NCBI RefSeq assembly: GCF_000233715.2
Contig: NC_021184.1
Location: forward strand, 4,460,001 to 4,524,000
Reading direction: 5' to 3'
DNA length: 64,000 nucleotides
Origin: Desulfoscipio gibsoniae DSM 7213
Lineage (GTDB): Bacteria > Bacillota > Desulfotomaculia > Desulfotomaculales > Desulfallaceae
Both the position numbers and the translations under genes were made by a program. The notes under the pieces are model-generated. The model saw only the letters and a list, made by a program, of their open reading frames with translations, made no database searches and had not been told where the DNA came from. The first letter of the stretch is position 1, and each line of letters starts with the position of its first letter. Below are positions 33,183 through 42,764 of the stretch, piece after piece.

Positions 33183-33389
33183 TTGGATAAATTCTTTTCC
33201 CAAAGGCACTGCGATCGGTGCGGCGGGGATTTAAAGGGTGGCCGGACAATGTCCGCCTTTAATTTGGATTGCATCTGCATGGATTGCAAGGCCAAAGAAA
33301 AACAGGATAAGGATTACGACAAGGCGGTAAAGGCCGATATTGATGAGATAAAGAAGGGGAATTACAACTTTCCGGGTATTAGGAAATAA
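33183..33389 (+). CDS. Small zinc-ribbon phage protein
   Basis: 68 residues: HCDRCGGDLKGGRTMSAFNL then ICMDCKAKEK gives two C-x-x-C pairs. The C-terminus is charged. TTG 33183 follows GGGGGCG. It resembles small proteins often placed before phage terminase genes. Confidence 0.7.
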   Translation: MDKFFSQRHCDRCGGDLKGGRTMSAFNLDCICMDCKAKEKQDKDYDKAVKADIDEIKKGNYNFPGIRK

Positions 33390-33439
33390 AAAACAAAAGG
33401 GCCAAGTGAGGCTCCTTTTTCAATTGGAGGTGAAAAGCT

Positions 33440-33913
33440 ATGGCGACACGGGGAAGAAAACCAAAACCAACAGCTCTTAAAGTCCTGGAAGGAAACCCCG
33501 GCAAAAGGCCATTAAATGAAAACGAACCCAAGCCTGAAAACAAGGCACCCCGCTGCCCGTCATGGCTGGAGCAAGAGGCCAAAAATGAATGGAGGCGGAT
33601 GAGTAAAACCTTAGAAGCTATGGGGCTTTTAACTCTGGTGGATAAAGCTGCCTTTGCCGGGTACTGTCAGGCCTACGCCCGGTGGAAAGAAGCCGAGGAG
33701 TTTTTAAGCAAACACGGCACCATCTTTAAAACCCCATCCGGGTACATTCAGCAGGTGCCGCAAGTCTCCATCGCCCAAACTTACCTGAAGGTGATGAAAG
33801 ATTTCTGCTCTGAGTTTGGGCTAACACCGGCGGCCAGGACGAGGATTAGTGTTGACACTGAAGCAGTAAACACGGACGATCCCATGGAAAAGCTGTTAAA
33901 AGTAACGAAGTAG
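33440..33913 (+). CDS. terS: Phage terminase small subunit, P27 family
   Basis: 157 residues: RGRKPKPTALKVLEGNPGKR at the N-terminus and APRCPSWLEQEAKNEWRRM are characteristic of P27-type small terminases; then GYIQQVPQVSIAQTYLKVM. It binds phage DNA and directs the large subunit. GGAGGTG upstream. The start of the packaging and head block. Confidence 0.92.
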   Translation: MATRGRKPKPTALKVLEGNPGKRPLNENEPKPENKAPRCPSWLEQEAKNEWRRMSKTLEAMGLLTLVDKAAFAGYCQAYARWKEAEEFLSKHGTIFKTPSGYIQQVPQVSIAQTYLKVMKDFCSEFGLTPAARTRISVDTEAVNTDDPMEKLLKVTK

Positions 33914-33941
33914 GAGGTTTTTTTAATCGGAGGTGATGCCC

Positions 33942-35498
33942 TTGCTCTACAGCGAAGAAAAGGTAAATCACGTTGTCGATTTTATCCGGCAACTAAAACA
34001 CACCAAAGGTAAATGGGCAGGACAGCCTTTTGAATTAATTCCATGGGAACTTGATTTAATAAAACAAACCTTTGGCACCTTAAGGGAAGACGGCACCCGG
34101 CAGTACAGAACCGTGTATACAGAAATTGGAAAGAAAAATGGGAAATCCTCGATCGCCGCTGCCATTGCCCTGTATATGCTCTTAGCCGATGGGGAGCCAA
34201 ACGCCGAGGTCTATGTAGCCGCTTGCGACCGGCAACAGGCCAGTATAATTTTCAATACCAGTGTTAATTTCGTGGAGGGTAATCAGACCCTTTCGAGGGT
34301 GACTAAAACCATCATGTCCACCAAAAGAATTGTCTACCCTAGAACCGGTAGTTTTTATCAGGTGTTAAGTTCAGATGTAAAATCCAAGTCAGGACTTAAC
34401 CCATCTTGCGTTATCCTCGATGAAATCTGGACTTATCCAAACCCTGACCTGGCCAAGATGTTGACCACTGGTTCCGGTGATGCCAGGGAGCAGCCCCTGT
34501 TTATCTATTTAACCACGGCGGGTAACAAGCTGCAGGGCTACGGCTGGGAGATGCATTGCAAGGCCAAGGATATTTTAGCCGGAAGAAGAATTGACCCCAC
34601 TTTCCTGCCTATCATTTATGGTCTGGAGGAAGATGACGATTGGGAAGATGAAGCCAACTGGTATAAAGCCAACCCAAGCCTGGGCCATACCATTCAAATA
34701 GAGCGGGTCAGAGAACATTTCTTGCAAGCCAAACAAGACCCGGCGGAGGAAGCACTTTTTAAACAGCTGCGACTAAATATGTGGCTGAAACAACAGATCA
34801 AGTGGATGCCCATGGATACCTGGGCTAAATGCGCTCACCCGGTAGACCCGGATATGCTCAAAGGTAGGGTTTGTTTCGGCGGGCTAGACTTATCCAGTTC
34901 CACTGACATCACCGCCTTTGTGCTGGTGTTTTCACCGGTGGCTGGGGACGACAAGTATTACGTTCTCCCCTACTTTTGGCTGCCGGAGGAAACCTTAGAT
35001 TTACGGGTGCGCAGGGATCATGTGCCCTACGACATCTGGCAGCGGCAAGGATACCTGTTAACCACCGAAGGCAATGTCATCCACTACGGTTTTATTGAAA
35101 AATTTATCGAAGAGCTGGGCCAGGATTACAACATCCAGGAGATTGCCTTTGACCGCTGGGGTGCTGTGCAGATGGTGCAGAACCTGGAGGGTGCCGGATT
35201 TACCGTGGTTCCCTTCGGCCAGGGCTTTAAAGATATGTCCCCACCCACCAAAGAACTGATGAAACTGACCCTGGAGAGAAGAATTGCCCACGGTGGCCAC
35301 CCGGTGCTGGCCTGGATGATGGATAACATCCATATCCGTACCGACCCTGCCGGTAATATCAAGCCGGACAAGGCCAAATCAACAGAGAAAATTGACGGTG
35401 CAGTGGCTATGATTATGGCGCTAGACCGATGCATTCGGAATGAAGGAGTGAGCAAAGACAAATCGGTGTATGATGAACGGGGTTTAGTGGTGTTTTAA
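33942..35498 (+). CDS. terL: Phage terminase large subunit
   Basis: 518 residues from TTG 33942 (GGAGGTG about 6 nt upstream); GTG 33933 or ATG 33936 are possible. The ATPase has Walker A EIGKKNGKSSIAAAI, Walker B CVILDEIWTYP and coupling motif LTTAG. The nuclease half has FGGLDLSSSTDITAF and FDRWGAVQMVQNLE, with late acidic residues. Typical of HK97/P27-associated terminases. It cuts and translocates DNA into the prohead at the portal. Confidence 0.93.
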   Translation: MLYSEEKVNHVVDFIRQLKHTKGKWAGQPFELIPWELDLIKQTFGTLREDGTRQYRTVYTEIGKKNGKSSIAAAIALYMLLADGEPNAEVYVAACDRQQASIIFNTSVNFVEGNQTLSRVTKTIMSTKRIVYPRTGSFYQVLSSDVKSKSGLNPSCVILDEIWTYPNPDLAKMLTTGSGDAREQPLFIYLTTAGNKLQGYGWEMHCKAKDILAGRRIDPTFLPIIYGLEEDDDWEDEANWYKANPSLGHTIQIERVREHFLQAKQDPAEEALFKQLRLNMWLKQQIKWMPMDTWAKCAHPVDPDMLKGRVCFGGLDLSSSTDITAFVLVFSPVAGDDKYYVLPYFWLPEETLDLRVRRDHVPYDIWQRQGYLLTTEGNVIHYGFIEKFIEELGQDYNIQEIAFDRWGAVQMVQNLEGAGFTVVPFGQGFKDMSPPTKELMKLTLERRIAHGGHPVLAWMMDNIHIRTDPAGNIKPDKAKSTEKIDGAVAMIMALDRCIRNEGVSKDKSVYDERGLVVF

Positions 35499-35509
35499 GT
35501 CTGCGAATA

Positions 35510-35540
35510 TATTGCATATCGCAATACAAAATGGTAAAAT
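35510..35540 (+). promoter_or_regulatory. Promoter and operator of the second toxin-antitoxin pair
   Basis: TTGCAT (35512) and TAAAAT (35535) are spaced by 17 nt. TATTGC-N5-GCAATA (35510-35526) covers the -35, an evident autoregulatory operator. Confidence 0.75.
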
Positions 35541-35567
35541 ATAAATACCAAGAAGGAGGCGATATGT

Positions 35568-35879
35568 GTGTCGAAAACTACAAGTATTTTTGCTCGTGTT
35601 GAGCCGGAAATAAAAGAACAAGCAGAAATGGTGTTAAATAAACTTGGCATACCTATGTCAAATGCTATTAATATTTTTTTAAGACAGGTTGTTTTGCAAA
35701 ACGGGCTACCATTTGAAGTTAAAATTACACACAATAAACCTCTTGCAGTTAAGGATTTAACACCTGAAGATTTTAACAATGAAATTGAAAAAGGGTTTAA
35801 TGATTTAAGGGCAGGCAGAGTTGTGCCTGCAGATAAGGTAGCCGAGCGAATCAATAGGGAATATGGGCATGAGTTATAG
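35568..35879 (+). CDS. RelB/DinJ-family antitoxin
   Basis: 103 residues. The RHH start TTSIFARVEPEIKEQAEMVL and GIPMSNAINIFLRQVV are typical. The GTG at 35568 has GGAGG 8 nt upstream. Paired with a RelE/ParE toxin downstream; its own promoter/operator lies 30-60 nt upstream. The module sits between terminase and portal genes, AT-rich compared with its neighbours, a sign of later insertion. Confidence 0.88.
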   Translation: MSKTTSIFARVEPEIKEQAEMVLNKLGIPMSNAINIFLRQVVLQNGLPFEVKITHNKPLAVKDLTPEDFNNEIEKGFNDLRAGRVVPADKVAERINREYGHEL

Positions 35880-36198
35880 AATTATTTATACCGAAGAAGC
35901 GGAGCAGGATCTTATAAATGTTTACAGGTATATTGCAATGGATTTATTAGTGCCAGAAATTGCGAAAAAGCAAATCGATAGAATCATGAATGCAATTAAA
36001 GGCCTGGATGAAATGCCCCTCAGGCATAAACTCTACCAAGACGAACCATGGCACAGTAAGGGTTTGAGAGTTCTTCCAGTAGACAACTACCTCGTATTTT
36101 ATATAGTAATTGAAGAAGAGATAGTTGCAATAGTAAGAATAATGTATGGTGGACGTAATATAGAATTGCAATTGTCAAACACAAAAATTGGTGATTAA
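35869..36198 (+). CDS. RelE/ParE-family toxin
   Basis: 109 residues from ATG 35869 (an ATG 6 nt earlier at 35863 is possible): SYRIIYTEEAEQDLINVYRY, then MPLRHKLYQDEPWHSKGLRV and VAIVRIMYGGRNIE. This is the ParE-like fold with the final R-x-x-YG.R motif. It overlaps the antitoxin by about 11 nt. Confidence 0.88.
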   Translation: MSYRIIYTEEAEQDLINVYRYIAMDLLVPEIAKKQIDRIMNAIKGLDEMPLRHKLYQDEPWHSKGLRVLPVDNYLVFYIVIEEEIVAIVRIMYGGRNIELQLSNTKIGD

Positions 36199-36216
36199 AT
36201 ATTAAAATCCACAATG

Positions 36217-36240
36217 GCATCTCAATTGAGGTGCTTTTTT
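36217..36240 (+). terminator. Hairpin with T run after the toxin gene
   Basis: GCATCTCAATTGAGGTGC followed by six T residues. A similar short hairpin stands after the third toxin gene at 45785; both directly precede a phage gene's ribosome site. Confidence 0.75.
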
Positions 36241-36261
36241 CATGCCCAATATTAAGGAGGT

Positions 36262-37509
36262 GTGGCCTCTAACATGAAAATACCCATCTTATCCAAGCTG
36301 TTTAAACCCAGGGCCAGTCCCAAGAACACCTTCTGGCAAAACGCCTACACCTTTTTCTTCGGCCCTACGCCCAGCGGCAAAACCGTCAACGAGCGCACGG
36401 CCATGACCACCTCAGCTGTATATGCCTGTGTGCGGGTATTGTCAGAAACCATCGCTTCACTGCCTCTGCACACATACAGGCGCACCGAGCGGGGCAAGGG
36501 AAAAGCCATGGACCATAACCTCTACTACCTACTCCATGACGAACCTAACCCGGAGATGACCTCATTTGTGTTCAGGGAAACACTTATGGGTCATCTTTTA
36601 CTTTGGGGCAACGCCTATGCCCAGATTATTCGGGACGGCAGGAGCAGGGTGATTGGTCTTTATCCTTTATTGCCCGATCGCATGGAGGTAAGCCGCACAG
36701 AAAAAGGCGAGCTCTACTACCGCTATCAAAAGGAAGGCCGAGAATATTTGTTGCGCCGTGAAGAAGTGCTGCACATTCCGGGTCTTAGCTTTGACGGCTT
36801 GGTGGGCTACTCCCCCATCGCCATGGCCAAAAACGCCATCGGTATGGCCCTGGCCACCGAAGAATACGGTTCCAAGCTTTTTGCCAACGATGCCCGGCCC
36901 AGTGTGGTCTTAGAACACCCGGGTGTACTGAAAGACCCGGCTAAAATCAGAGAGAGCTGGAACCAAATCTACCGGGGCAGCGAAAACGCCCATAAGGTAG
37001 CGGTACTGGAAGAAGGAATGCAGGTAAAAACCTTAAGCATTCCCCCGGAACAGGCCCAGTTTTTAGAAACCCGCAAGTTCCAGATTGAGGAAATCTGCCG
37101 CATTTTCCGGGTACCACCCCATTTGGTGGCCAGCCTGGACCGGGCTACTTTCAGCAATATAGAAAGCCAAAGTATTAGTTTTATTGACAACACCATTGTT
37201 CCTTGGGTTTCTCGCTTTGAACAAGCCATGCAAAAGGCTCTGTTTTCAGTTAGAGAAAAACAGCAATATTTAATCAAATTTAATTTGAACGGTAGGTTGC
37301 GTGGAGACGCCCAATCCCGTGCTGCTTATTATCAAACCATGCGGCAAAACGGCATTATGTCAGCGAATGACATCCGAGAGCTAGAAGAGATGAACTTAAT
37401 TCCGGATAAATTAGGCGGAAATAAATATTTAGTCAACGGAAATTTTGTAGATATGGCTGATGCCGGGGCTTGGAGTGAAAAATATGGAAAGGAGGCTACC
37501 GATGCATAG
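36262..37509 (+). CDS. Phage portal protein, HK97 family
   Basis: 415 residues: NERTAMTTSAVYACVRVLSE, then PLHTYRRTERGKG, PNPEMTSFVFRETLMGHLLL, LHIPGLSFDGLVGYSP and IPPEQAQFLETRKFQIEEIC, the standard HK97-type portal motifs. It forms the DNA entry ring. GTG 36262 is next to AGGAGG; ATG 36274 is a plausible alternative start. Overlaps the protease gene by 8 nt. Confidence 0.93.
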   Translation: MASNMKIPILSKLFKPRASPKNTFWQNAYTFFFGPTPSGKTVNERTAMTTSAVYACVRVLSETIASLPLHTYRRTERGKGKAMDHNLYYLLHDEPNPEMTSFVFRETLMGHLLLWGNAYAQIIRDGRSRVIGLYPLLPDRMEVSRTEKGELYYRYQKEGREYLLRREEVLHIPGLSFDGLVGYSPIAMAKNAIGMALATEEYGSKLFANDARPSVVLEHPGVLKDPAKIRESWNQIYRGSENAHKVAVLEEGMQVKTLSIPPEQAQFLETRKFQIEEICRIFRVPPHLVASLDRATFSNIESQSISFIDNTIVPWVSRFEQAMQKALFSVREKQQYLIKFNLNGRLRGDAQSRAAYYQTMRQNGIMSANDIRELEEMNLIPDKLGGNKYLVNGNFVDMADAGAWSEKYGKEATDA

Positions 37510-38215
37510 GTTTTGGAACTTCGAAGAAACAGATACCGACCGAATCCTCTACCTGGACGGCTACATTGCCCCGGAGAGCTGGTTCGAGGATGAAATAAGC
37601 CCCAAAGAATTTAAAAATGAGTTAGAAGCAGGAATCGGTAACATCACCGTCTGGGTTAATTCTCCAGGGGGTGATTTTTTTGCCGCCAGTCAAATTTACA
37701 CCATGCTCAAAGAATACAGCGGCCAGGTGCTGGTCAAGATTGATGGCATTGCCGCCAGTGCCGCAGCGGTGATTGCCATGGCCGGAGACAGGGTACTCAT
37801 GTCCCCCACAGCCATGCTCATGATCCATAATCCGTCCACTTTTGTTTGGGGCGAAGAATCTGATATGCAAAAGGGCATTGAGATGCTCTCCGAAGTTAAG
37901 GAAGCCATCATTAACGCCTTTGAAGCCAAGACGGGATTGCCAAGAAAACAGATCGCTCAAATGATGGATGCCGAAACCTGGTTCAGTGCTAATAAAGCGG
38001 TGGATCTTGGTTTTGCTGATGAAATACTCTATAGCGAACCGCCACCTCAGGTCACTGACTTCATGTTTGACCGGGTAACGGTAGTCAATGCACTGATGCG
38101 GAAACTACCGGCGGTTAAAGCTCAATCTAAACCGGTAATCAATGAACCTTTGAACAGCAGTGGGGTTTCATACGAACAGCTAATCAAACGGCTGGAATTA
38201 ATAAAAGGGAGGTAA
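37502..38215 (+). CDS. ClpP-type head maturation protease
   Basis: 237 residues from ATG 37502 (GGAAAGGAGG upstream). Clp-protease fold with VNSPGGDFFAASQIYTML, catalytic Ser in GIAASAAAVIAMAG, His in LMIHNPSTFVWG, and Asp probably in the C-terminal half. Phage ClpP-like enzymes cleave scaffold or capsid N-termini during head maturation. It lies between portal and capsid genes, the classic order. Confidence 0.93.
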   Translation: MHRFWNFEETDTDRILYLDGYIAPESWFEDEISPKEFKNELEAGIGNITVWVNSPGGDFFAASQIYTMLKEYSGQVLVKIDGIAASAAAVIAMAGDRVLMSPTAMLMIHNPSTFVWGEESDMQKGIEMLSEVKEAIINAFEAKTGLPRKQIAQMMDAETWFSANKAVDLGFADEILYSEPPPQVTDFMFDRVTVVNALMRKLPAVKAQSKPVINEPLNSSGVSYEQLIKRLELIKGR

Positions 38216-38221
38216 TATACC

Positions 38222-39140
38222 ATGAGTAAAATTATTGAACTGCGGGAAAAGCGGGCTAAAGTGTGGGAGCAGGCCAAGGCCTTCCTGGATGAAAAGCGGG
38301 GAGAGAACGGCTTACTATCGGCTGAGGATACCGCCACTTATGAGAAGATGGAAGCGGAAGTGGTCAATTTAGGCAAGGAAGTTGAGCGCCTTGAGCGCCA
38401 GGCCACTATTGATCTTGAACTATCCAAGGCTACTAGCACAGCATTAAAAACTATTCCTGGTGATGGTCCTAAAGGCCGGGCTTCCAATGAATACGATAAG
38501 GCCTTCTGGCAGTATATGCGCAACCGCAATAGCTATGAGGCCAGAAACGCTTTAACCATTGGCGGTGACGGCACCGAAGGCGGGTATTTAGTTCCGGATG
38601 AGTTTGAACGTACCTTGATTGAAGCCCTGGAAGAAGAAAACATCATGCGCACCCTGGCTAAAGTAATTACCACCTCTACGGGAGATAGGAAAATCCCAGT
38701 GGTAGCTTCCAAGGGTGTGGCTACCTGGGTAGATGAAGAAGGGCCGTACCAGGATAAAGATGATGCTTTTGACCAGGTATCCATTGGGGCCTACAAGGTG
38801 GCCACCATGATTAAGGTTTCCGAAGAACTATTAAACGACAGCGTCTTTAACCTGGAAAGCTACATTGCTAAAGAATTCGCTCGCCGCATTGGGGCCAAGG
38901 AAGAAGAAGCCTTTTTAATCGGGGATGGTGAGGGGAAACCCACCGGCATCTTTGACAATGACAGTGGCGGGGAGATTGGAGCAACCACTGCCGGGGCTAC
39001 TCTTAAAGCGGATGAGGTTTTCGACCTCTTTTATTCCCTAAAAGCCCCCTACCGCAAGAAGACTGTCTTTATCATGAACGATGCCACGGTGAAGGAAATC
39101 AGGAAACTAAAAGACGGTAACGGTGTGTACCTGTGGCAGC
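38222..39140 (+). CDS. Major capsid protein, HK97 family, exon 1
   Basis: Residues 1-306 plus one base of the next codon. The N-terminal scaffold-like delta domain (KIIELREKRAKVWEQAKAFL, charged coiled coil to about residue 75) precedes the mature capsid fold (GGYLVPDEFERTLIEALEEE, TIKVSEELLNDSVFNLESY). Reading stops at an intronic TAA if unspliced. Joined to exon 2 (41781-42046) the frame gives LYLWQ-PSLTAGDPNTLL across the junction, exactly as in HK97 capsids, and a protein of 394 residues. So expression of the head requires intron splicing. Confidence 0.93.
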
Positions 39141-41780
39141 GTGCGACACGTTCGTAATTGAAAAGATTACGCACTGCAACCAGTAGGTTGCGGGAGAACT
39201 GACAGTTCGATAGGTAAAATGATGGAGTAACGCCCTGAAGTACCTACCCTAATACTCCGAATGGCGTCGAGGTTATTAAGAACGGAACGGCGTCATGAGC
39301 TCGGTGAAGACGGCTGAGAGCACACCCTAACAGGTCAAGCTGAGGAAAACCGAACAATAAAAACGTCGAGTGTGTGATAGGCCGGGGGTCTACAAAACAC
39401 CTATGGTCAGAATATCCATCCCTAAACCGATGGATGACGAATTCTCGAAGGTAAGGGTCTAGAACAGGATTTAGTCGAAAGGCTAGAAATTGCCTACAGT
39501 GCAAGGTTTGTGAGGACGAGTAAGAATGTTGCCTATGAAAATCCTTATGCCATTACAGGTGGCATCCAGCAAACAGGCCCAGAGAGAAGACCTAAGGGTG
39601 TATGAATAGATAGAACTATCGGAACGTGGAAAGTGTGCAACGTGGAGGGCTTAATCCCTAGGAAGCGTTAGTGAGGAAACCCCACGGGATAACTTACTTT
39701 CATGCACATGAGAGCAGTGGCACAGTACCTAGGAAACCGTGATAATAAACGGTGGAGGGATAGCCACAAGTCAGTACTATCACCACAAATCTCACTTATT
39801 ACAGCATAAGGTTCGAGTATGACTAAGAGAGGCGAAATTCCCAAGAGGGGATGATAAGCCGACTTATGACGACCAAGAGACTTAAGAAGAGGCAAAAACT
39901 TAGAAACAACGAGTACTACGACATCCAAGAGAAGTTTGATGACCTTTATCGACGCTCGAAGCAAGGTTCGACATTCAACAATCTCGTTGAACTAATAGCC
40001 AGTGACCAAAATATCTTACTCGCATATAGGAACATCAAGAAGAACAAGGGTAGCAAAACCAGAGGTTCCAACCGCACCACAATTATCGACATAGGCAAAA
40101 CGAATCCTGACAGACTGCTACAGTATGTCAAGAACAGGCTTCAGAATTACTCGCCACAGCCGATAAGGCGGAAGGAGATAGAAAAAGAAGATGGTAGGAT
40201 GCGACCGCTTGGTATTCCAACTATAGAAGACCGCCTAATACAGCAGTGTATCAAGCAGGTATTAGAACCCATTTGTGAGGCAAAATTCTATGAGCACAGC
40301 TACGGCTTCAGACCCAACAGGGGGACACACCACGCAATAGCGAGAGTGAACTTCCTAGCATATAAGTCTAAGCTACAATACGTAGTCGATATAGATATCA
40401 AAGGATTTTTTGACAACGTAGACCATGCCAAGCTCATGAAGCAGATGTGGAGTATAGGAATTCAAGACAAGAATTTGCTTTGCATTATTTCTAAGATGCT
40501 CAAAGCAGAAATTAAGGGAATTGGAATTCCAACCAGAGGAACACCCCAGGGGGGGATTCTTAGTCCACTGCTTTCGAATATTGTCCTAAACGAATTGGAT
40601 TGGTGGATAGCTAGCCAATGGGAAACTATGCCGACGAAGCACCAATATGCGAGCAAGAGCAAGAGGGTTCGTGCCCTCAAGACAGCAGGATTAAAGGAAG
40701 TCTACATCGTGAGGTATGCGGATGACTTCAAACTGCTATGCAGGACTAGGAAAGAAGCTGAAAAGTTGTTCTGCGCAGTTAAAAAATGGCTAAACGAGAG
40801 ATTAAAGTTGGAGATAAGCCCGGAGAAATCAAAGATAGTGAATCTAAAGAGACACTATTCTGATTTTCTTGGGGTGAGGATTAAGCTTCAGGAGAAAGGG
40901 CAACAACAAGTCACAACCTCCCGAATGACAGAGAGATCGGTTCGGAAGAGTAAGGACAAGTTGAAGAACTGTGTTGACACTCTGCAGAGGCAGCCCACCG
41001 TAGACAACATGCAGAAACTTAATGCCTGTATATTAGGCCTGCATAATTACTACTGTGTGGCAACAAACGTAAGCAGAGATTTCGACAAAATCGCCTTTCA
41101 TGTCGACGCGAACCTTAGAAATACGAGGTCTATGACAACTCGACGAGGACAACTAACCAAAGCTTTTACCCAGTTTTATGGGCATTATACTGGGCGCCCG
41201 AAGTTTATAATGGGCATACCCCTATTCCCCATACACTTGGTAAAGTTCAAGCCACCTCCATATTTTAACCAGGACAAGTGCAATTACACGCTAGAAGGGC
41301 GGAATATGATACACAAACCTCTTCAAGCCATTGACACATCGGTATTGCGCTATCTCATGGAGCACCCTGTGGAACAGGAAAGCACAGAGTACAACGATAA
41401 TAGAATATCCTTGTACGTGAGCCAACGGGGTAAATGTTTCATCACTGGCTTAGAGCTTACGACATTCACCGCAGAGGCTCACCGCAAAACCCCAAAAGGG
41501 AACGGCGGAACCGACGAATATGGAAACTTGGTTATTGTAGTCCCGGAAGTGCATAGGCTGATACATGCCTTGGACGAGGAGACTGTTCAGAAATGTCTGT
41601 TAGCACTGACGAACAGCAATATAAATTATAAACGCCTCAATCAACTAAGGAAAATGGTTGGAAATAGTGAAATTTGTGTGGGGTAGTTATTGATGGAGCG
41701 CCGTATGAGGGGAAACTCTCACGTACGGTGCGGAACGGGGGAAAAGGCAGAGATGATTTCAAAGCCTTACCTATCGTTAT
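39141..41780 (+). mobile_element. Group II intron in the major capsid gene
   Basis: The intron starts with GTGCGAC at 39141 and ends ...CTATCGTTAT at 41780, 2640 nt. Removing it restores the capsid frame exactly (919 + 266 nt = 395 codons). Domain V is at about 41696-41731 (GCCGTATGAGGGGAAACTCT, then CACGTACGGTGC), followed by a domain VI hairpin with AAGGC/GCCTT. The reverse transcriptase is encoded within domain IV. Orientation is the same as the host gene, so splicing is possible. Confidence 0.93.
39851..41686 (+). CDS. ltrA: Group II intron reverse transcriptase/maturase with HNH-like domain
   Basis: 611 residues. RT motifs include RPLGIPTIEDRLIQQCIKQV, SYGFRPNRGTHHAIARV, DIDIKGFFDNVDH, TPQGGILSPLLSNIVLN and YIVRYADDFKLLC (RT-5 with YADD); domain X follows at about 400-500. 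The C-terminus has a variant HNH (KCFITGLEL, EAHRKTPKGNGGTDEYGNL, EVHRLIHA). The enzyme splices its intron and primes its insertion. ATG 39851 is taken; ATG 39866 (TTKRLKKRQK) is an alternative since the ribosome site sits very close to the first. Confidence 0.93.
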   Translation: MISRLMTTKRLKKRQKLRNNEYYDIQEKFDDLYRRSKQGSTFNNLVELIASDQNILLAYRNIKKNKGSKTRGSNRTTIIDIGKTNPDRLLQYVKNRLQNYSPQPIRRKEIEKEDGRMRPLGIPTIEDRLIQQCIKQVLEPICEAKFYEHSYGFRPNRGTHHAIARVNFLAYKSKLQYVVDIDIKGFFDNVDHAKLMKQMWSIGIQDKNLLCIISKMLKAEIKGIGIPTRGTPQGGILSPLLSNIVLNELDWWIASQWETMPTKHQYASKSKRVRALKTAGLKEVYIVRYADDFKLLCRTRKEAEKLFCAVKKWLNERLKLEISPEKSKIVNLKRHYSDFLGVRIKLQEKGQQQVTTSRMTERSVRKSKDKLKNCVDTLQRQPTVDNMQKLNACILGLHNYYCVATNVSRDFDKIAFHVDANLRNTRSMTTRRGQLTKAFTQFYGHYTGRPKFIMGIPLFPIHLVKFKPPPYFNQDKCNYTLEGRNMIHKPLQAIDTSVLRYLMEHPVEQESTEYNDNRISLYVSQRGKCFITGLELTTFTAEAHRKTPKGNGGTDEYGNLVIVVPEVHRLIHALDEETVQKCLLALTNSNINYKRLNQLRKMVGNSEICVG

Positions 41781-42046
41781 CCTCCCTCACTGCAGGCGAC
41801 CCGAACACTTTGTTAAACCGTCCCGTCAAGACCTCGGCTTATGTGCCCACCATTGCCGCCGGGAAAAAAGTGATCGCCTTCGGTGATATGGGCTACTACT
41901 GGATTGCTGACCGTCAGGGAAGGATTTTCCAAAGGCTGAACGAACTCTATGCCGCCACCGGTCAAGTAGGGTTTAGGGCAGCGCAGCGGGTGGATGGCAA
42001 GCTGATCCTTAAAGAAGCCATTAAAATTCTCAAGGTGAAAGCGTAG
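41781..42046 (+). CDS. Major capsid protein, exon 2
   Basis: The C-terminal 88 residues of the capsid protein: PSLTAGDPNTLLNRPVKTSA, then VIAFGDMGYYWIADRQG and ILKEAIKILKVKA. The first two bases complete a codon begun in exon 1. It ends 10 nt before the next gene. See exon 1 for the reconstruction. Confidence 0.93.
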
Positions 42047-42056
42047 GTGATGGTAG

Positions 42057-42743
42057 ATGAGTAATGTTAAAAACTATCACGAACAAGGCGGGCAGAAATG
42101 GGTGGTGGGTGGCCAGCTGGAGATTACAGCTGGTGGTAAGCTCACCTTCAAGGGAACCGAACTAAAACCAGCACTAGGCCAAACTAACAGTGAAGCCAGC
42201 ACTGTTGCCGCTCTAAAAGAGGATTTCAACTCCCTCTTGGGGCGGCTTTTTGCTGCCGGTCTGATGGTGGTGGATAAATCAGCACTTGAAGCGGCCATCA
42301 CCGCAGCTTTGGAACTTTTAGATAGTGCAGTGGTTGGCGAGGATGTTGGGGAATATCCGCAAGCTGCCTACGATACTTTTGAGAGCGCCATTGAAGCTGC
42401 CCTAGGTGTGGTGGATGATACAGGTGCTACCCAAAACGAAGTTAGTACTGCGCTTGCAGCATTAACAACTGCGGTATCCACCTTTGAAGCAGCAGTAATC
42501 ACTGTAGATAAATCTGTTCTTCGAGCGGCTATTGCTGCCGCTCAAGATATACTGGATGGTGCTCAGGTGGGCTCCGAGCCTGGCCAATATCCGCAAGAGG
42601 CTGTTACTGCTTTTGAAACTGCCATTGGTGCAGCACAGGCAGTAGTGGAAAACGCTGATGCCACCCAAACCAATGTAGACGATGCTGTGACTGCTTTAGC
42701 TACGGCGGTATCCACCTTTGAAGCAGCGGTCATCACGGAATAA
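42057..42743 (+). CDS. Phage head-associated protein with two FIVAR-type repeats
   Basis: 228 residues. The N-terminal 60 residues (VVGGQLEITAGGKLTFKGTE) resemble head fibre/decoration N-termini. Two tandem units of about 77 residues follow (ALELLDSAVVGEDVGEYPQ and AAQDILDGAQVGSEPGQYPQ; each ends AVSTFEAAVIT), of the FIVAR sugar-binding-like helical type. It probably decorates the capsid surface; adhesion to cell-wall polymers is an inference. Sits between capsid and connector genes. Confidence 0.75.
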   Translation: MSNVKNYHEQGGQKWVVGGQLEITAGGKLTFKGTELKPALGQTNSEASTVAALKEDFNSLLGRLFAAGLMVVDKSALEAAITAALELLDSAVVGEDVGEYPQAAYDTFESAIEAALGVVDDTGATQNEVSTALAALTTAVSTFEAAVITVDKSVLRAAIAAAQDILDGAQVGSEPGQYPQEAVTAFETAIGAAQAVVENADATQTNVDDAVTALATAVSTFEAAVITE

Positions 42744-42764
42744 ACAGCGGGAGGTGGTGAGTGT

